Of a stretch of DNA of 64,000 nt, positions 60,507 to 64,000 are shown in pieces. The DNA comes from Cinclus cinclus. Taxonomy: Eukaryota; Chordata; Aves; Passeriformes; Cinclidae. Both the position numbers and the translations under genes were made by a program. The stretch is from contig NC_085049.1 of the NCBI RefSeq assembly GCF_963662255.1, positions 29,172,142 through 29,236,141 of the forward strand. Direction: 5' to 3'. Numbering within the stretch: position 1 is the stretch's first letter; every line of letters begins with the position of its first letter. Under the pieces are notes generated by a model. The model did not search any database, was not told the origin of the DNA, and saw only the letters and a list, made by a program, of their open reading frames with translations.

Positions 60507-63500
60507 CTGAAACAGAACAAAAGGATTTCTTAGTGTGTGTGACAGTATCTTCTCTCCTAGTTCCCAGCCACAGTAAAATACAGACAAAACCGGGTATTCA
60601 ATAACCAAAAATACTAACTGCAGCACTGATGATGAAGTATTATGCTATTAGAAGAACTGTAGGAACTGAAACCTAATTTTCTAAAATTACAAGACATATG
60701 TAAAGCTGAACATTTGATTCCAAGACTTCCCTTGCATGAGGCTTCTCTCTAATTTATATCTCAGTATTCTTTTTGGCCTTCTGCTTTTCCTGCACTTCAC
60801 AAACAAAATACTTTTTAAAAGCACCTTAAAAACCAAGCAACAGACATGCTTTTCCTGCATCCAACAGGCAGCTAGAAGTAGTTTAGATCCATGAAGGAAT
60901 AATGTGCCCATAAAGATAATTTAAAATGCTTTCATCAAAAAGTAGAATTATAACTCAAACTCTTTTACATAAATCTTCATATGGTAGGATCTTGCAGGAT
61001 GCATATACATGCACAGAAAAGTAATTAAAGATTTAATAAATTTGTAGAATCAGTAGGATTTCTTATTAAATATGCCTATTATTAAAAATACTTATAAAAA
61101 AAGGTGGTCAGGGACAGATAACTGAAAGTGATCAGGAACAAAAAAAAAGTCATCTGGAAAGAGAAGGGCATGACTTAATTCAGAAAAAAAAAAATCACAT
61201 AAAATGCTCCATTAAAGAGACATAGTAAATGGAAAAGGAAAACATGAATAAGATGCTATATATAAGCATATAGTCAATGAAACTAAAAAAGCATTGGGTA
61301 TACATGGAATGGTACTGTCAGCAGAAGACATATTTGGAGTCACTGTCACTTGATACAGTTGAAACCAAGAAACTGGACAGGTTTTTAAAATAATTACTTA
61401 ACCAGAAGTTAATTCTATTAATTCTTCTATGAATTCTAACCCCACTCTCAAATATACAAAGCTGATCACTTAACCCATTTCCCACACCTACTGTAACAAT
61501 AAACAGAGACATGTTGGTCCAGGGCTGCCCAGTAAATCAAAACTGGAGTTCTCATGGGGACTTAAGGGGCTTTAGTAGGTCATGAATACTTTCAGTTGTT
61601 TGTCAGATTGGACAGATCCTACATGGACCAGAACTGCACCTCAGTAAGATTAAATAGCATTTTTTTTAACTCCCAAAACAGTTCCCTTTCTAATGATGCT
61701 GCCTTTTCTTCAACGTATCTTCTTCTCATTGCTATTTTTCAGTATAACTTTGGGCAAAAAGCACATAAGCTTTTTCTTTAACACCATGGATAACACCCTT
61801 TTGAATATTTCCCAGAGAGTTGTACAGAATTTAAATAATACCCTTATTTCCTCAGGATATTTTAATAGGCTGAATTCTTCAGAAAACTTAAGTACCTTAG
61901 ATTCCACTGTCATACCCTGCATGATCACAGAACTAAGCATATAAAAATGAGATGAGAAGCAGTAGTATTTAACAGAGTTGTCACTATATGAGCATATTTT
62001 AGACCAAATTCCTCAGCCAAATGAGCATCAGTACACACAAGAATGACATTGACCTGACTTAGTATCATTGCTGTGACTTGATAACAAGGCTAGTAGGTTG
62101 CTATCTAACACACAAGCACATGGAAGAGAAAAGAAGCCTGTGATGATATCAGAGCAACCTATAACTGTTGGAGCTCAGAATATAAAGCTATTTGGCAGAT
62201 GGGGAGCACGGCCTTGCTGATGAATAAGTTGGGAGCACTAGCATGGCATTTTAAGTAACTGTCATGTATACAGGTAAAGAAGATATCAGATACTATTATC
62301 AACAAACAGCCAAAAGCAGCATGAAAGAAATGCCACTATGCTCTTTAGTGATGGAATGTGAGTCCTCACCAGCTACAACATTTGGCAATTATTATGCCTT
62401 GCTTCACAGGTCCTTTATTTAGTCAGGTGTCCTATTCAAAGCTCTGCTGCTACAAAAGATGCCTAAGTAATCAAAAGGTTCTAAGATCAAGTCAAAGAAA
62501 GGCTCAGCAACACTGGAACAAAACTAGACACATATGGTCAATGTGGATCAAAAAGAGCAAGAAAATCACTGAGGGCGTTTTGAGAAGTTTGGTAGAGTCA
62601 GAGATATTTGACTGCTCTGCATTATGAGATTCATACTCCACCTGTACAATATGAAGCTGAAAATGCTAAACGCTGGGAGAACTGTGTAGCAGTTCAAGAC
62701 AAGGCACAATGGTTAAGGAGAAACCCATTTTGTCATGCTTTGTTCTGTACCCTTGCAACTCTTCATCTGGTTTTCTCCCTAGCTGTCAGTGAGGCCAGCA
62801 TTTTCTAACCAGAGATCAAGAGAAGGCAAGTGTATAAGAAGTACATTAAAAAAAACAAAAACAAAAACAAAACAAAAAAAGTCCCCTCAGTGGTTTAGCA
62901 TCTTAAAGCTCCATTAACTCATAAGGAAGGGGAAGCTATATATTTTAGTTTGCTTGTAATGCAACCTCCACATGTACAACAATCGGGGAACAAGATATAC
63001 CCTTCAAAATTAGTTACACCCTTAAAAATTGAGCAAAATTACTTAAAAGTTTTGAAAATTGATGCTCTTATTCTACAGCTTCCAACACTTTAAAACACTC
63101 ATCACTGAATAAACACAGAATTCAAAGAAGAGAACAACATATTTCAAAACTAATTTCAGTACATAAGATTGTAAGTAATAAAACATACACTGACAAGAAA
63201 GCAGATGCCATAAACCAGTCAGAAAGCATGACTGCTCTGAAACATATTGACATTAAATAGAAAAATGGTTGTCATTGCCTTTATTTATCACACTCTTTTG
63301 AAATTTATATTACTAGCAATACAAGAAATCACACACATCCTATTCATAAGAGGTCAGGCATTCCTAGCACTCAAGTCCCAGATGAAGATGAGGAAGAAGT
63401 TTTCATGTTATTTTTTATGTCCTTGTCAATCCCTTAAATGCAGAAAGATTAAAGATAAAGTAAGAAGCAAATCTACAAAAGGTTCTAAAGGGAAAATAGT

Positions 63501-64000
63501 CCTAAAAGCTATTATTTAAACAACAGAATTGCATCTCCTTTGTCTTGATGTCTGTGTGCTAATACAGAAATGGAAGGTCACATCTTTTAGATTTATCACT
63601 CTTTTCACAAAATCTGGAGACAGCCTAATATTTTCCCAGTTTTCCATCTGCAGTATTTTTAAGGTTATCTAATGAGAACCTCTCAAACATTTCAGAACAT
63701 CTCAAGTCATATTCTCTGATGCTAAGATTAGATACTGATTCAGTATTAAAATATGGGAAAAATACTGGTTTTGGAAGCGTTTGTCTACTATAATATATTA
63801 AATATCTACTACAGAAAATACAAAGGCCCCAAGCTTCAACAGCAACTATACACAATAAAAAGGGCTCCATTTCACCCTAGCTCAAATAGTTTGCCATCAT
63901 CTTTCTGTGGATTTTATTAGTAGCTACATTTCAGAAAAAATAAACTCAAGAAATTTAAGGAGAGAAAAAGTTAAGATATATGCACCTGTCCAGTCTCTTA
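60507..64000 (-). other. DCP1B intron sequence to the right edge
   Basis: 3.5 kb, AT-rich. I searched the minus strand for the preceding exon (expected to end in KAKDEYTK) and did not find it, so the upstream DCP1B exons should lie beyond the window. An A-rich simple repeat sits at about 62847-62879. Confidence 0.75.

Noticed and set aside
60507..64000. Next upstream DCP1B exon (expected to end KAKDEYTK)
   Set aside because: No matching translation next to a GT donor was found on the minus strand; the exon probably lies beyond the window.

Overview
The window is vertebrate nuclear DNA, most likely from a bird. It holds multi-exon genes with GT-AG introns, 3' ends of CR1-family LINEs, a CpG-island promoter, short introns compared with mammals, and many mononucleotide runs. 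There is no bacterial or viral gene organisation, no rRNA or tRNA that I could see, and no CRISPR array. The long open frames outside the exons listed here look like chance.

Two protein-coding genes lie head to tail on the minus strand. Positions 416-33409 carry the first 15 coding exons of CACNA2D4 (voltage-gated calcium channel auxiliary subunit alpha2delta-4). They run from the signal peptide through the VWA_N and VWA domains to the first segment of the Cache region; the rest lies beyond the left edge. The exons join in frame without a break: 1524 nt, 508 codons from the ATG at 33409. Positions 50483-60506 carry the last four coding exons of DCP1B (mRNA decapping activator): 432 codons plus the stop, ending in the C-terminal trimerisation segment. 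Its N-terminal EVH1-like exons lie beyond the right edge. CACNA2D4 next to DCP1B on the same strand matches the order on human 12p13.33. That order supports both gene names and predicts CACNA1C to the right.

The CACNA2D4 5' end (about 33120-33910) is a GC- and CpG-rich island. It holds an upstream ORF whose stop overlaps the first main-frame ATG, an exact four-copy 42-bp tandem repeat, and, just upstream, three perfect TAATCCC motifs within 88 bp. CRX/OTX-class homeodomain proteins bind this motif, which fits the known photoreceptor expression of the gene.

The stretch 33910-50482 has no gene I can support. It includes AT-rich segments that resemble conserved enhancers and an isolated CpG cluster behind DCP1B. 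The introns hold CR1 remnants, an (AT)30 tract, runs of 26 G, 36 T and 39 T, small tandem duplications, and a pair of about 97-bp direct repeats roughly 0.86 kb apart in a DCP1B intron. I found no new multi-gene system. The best leads are regulatory: the homeodomain-site cluster, the overlapping uORF and the promoter minisatellite of CACNA2D4.
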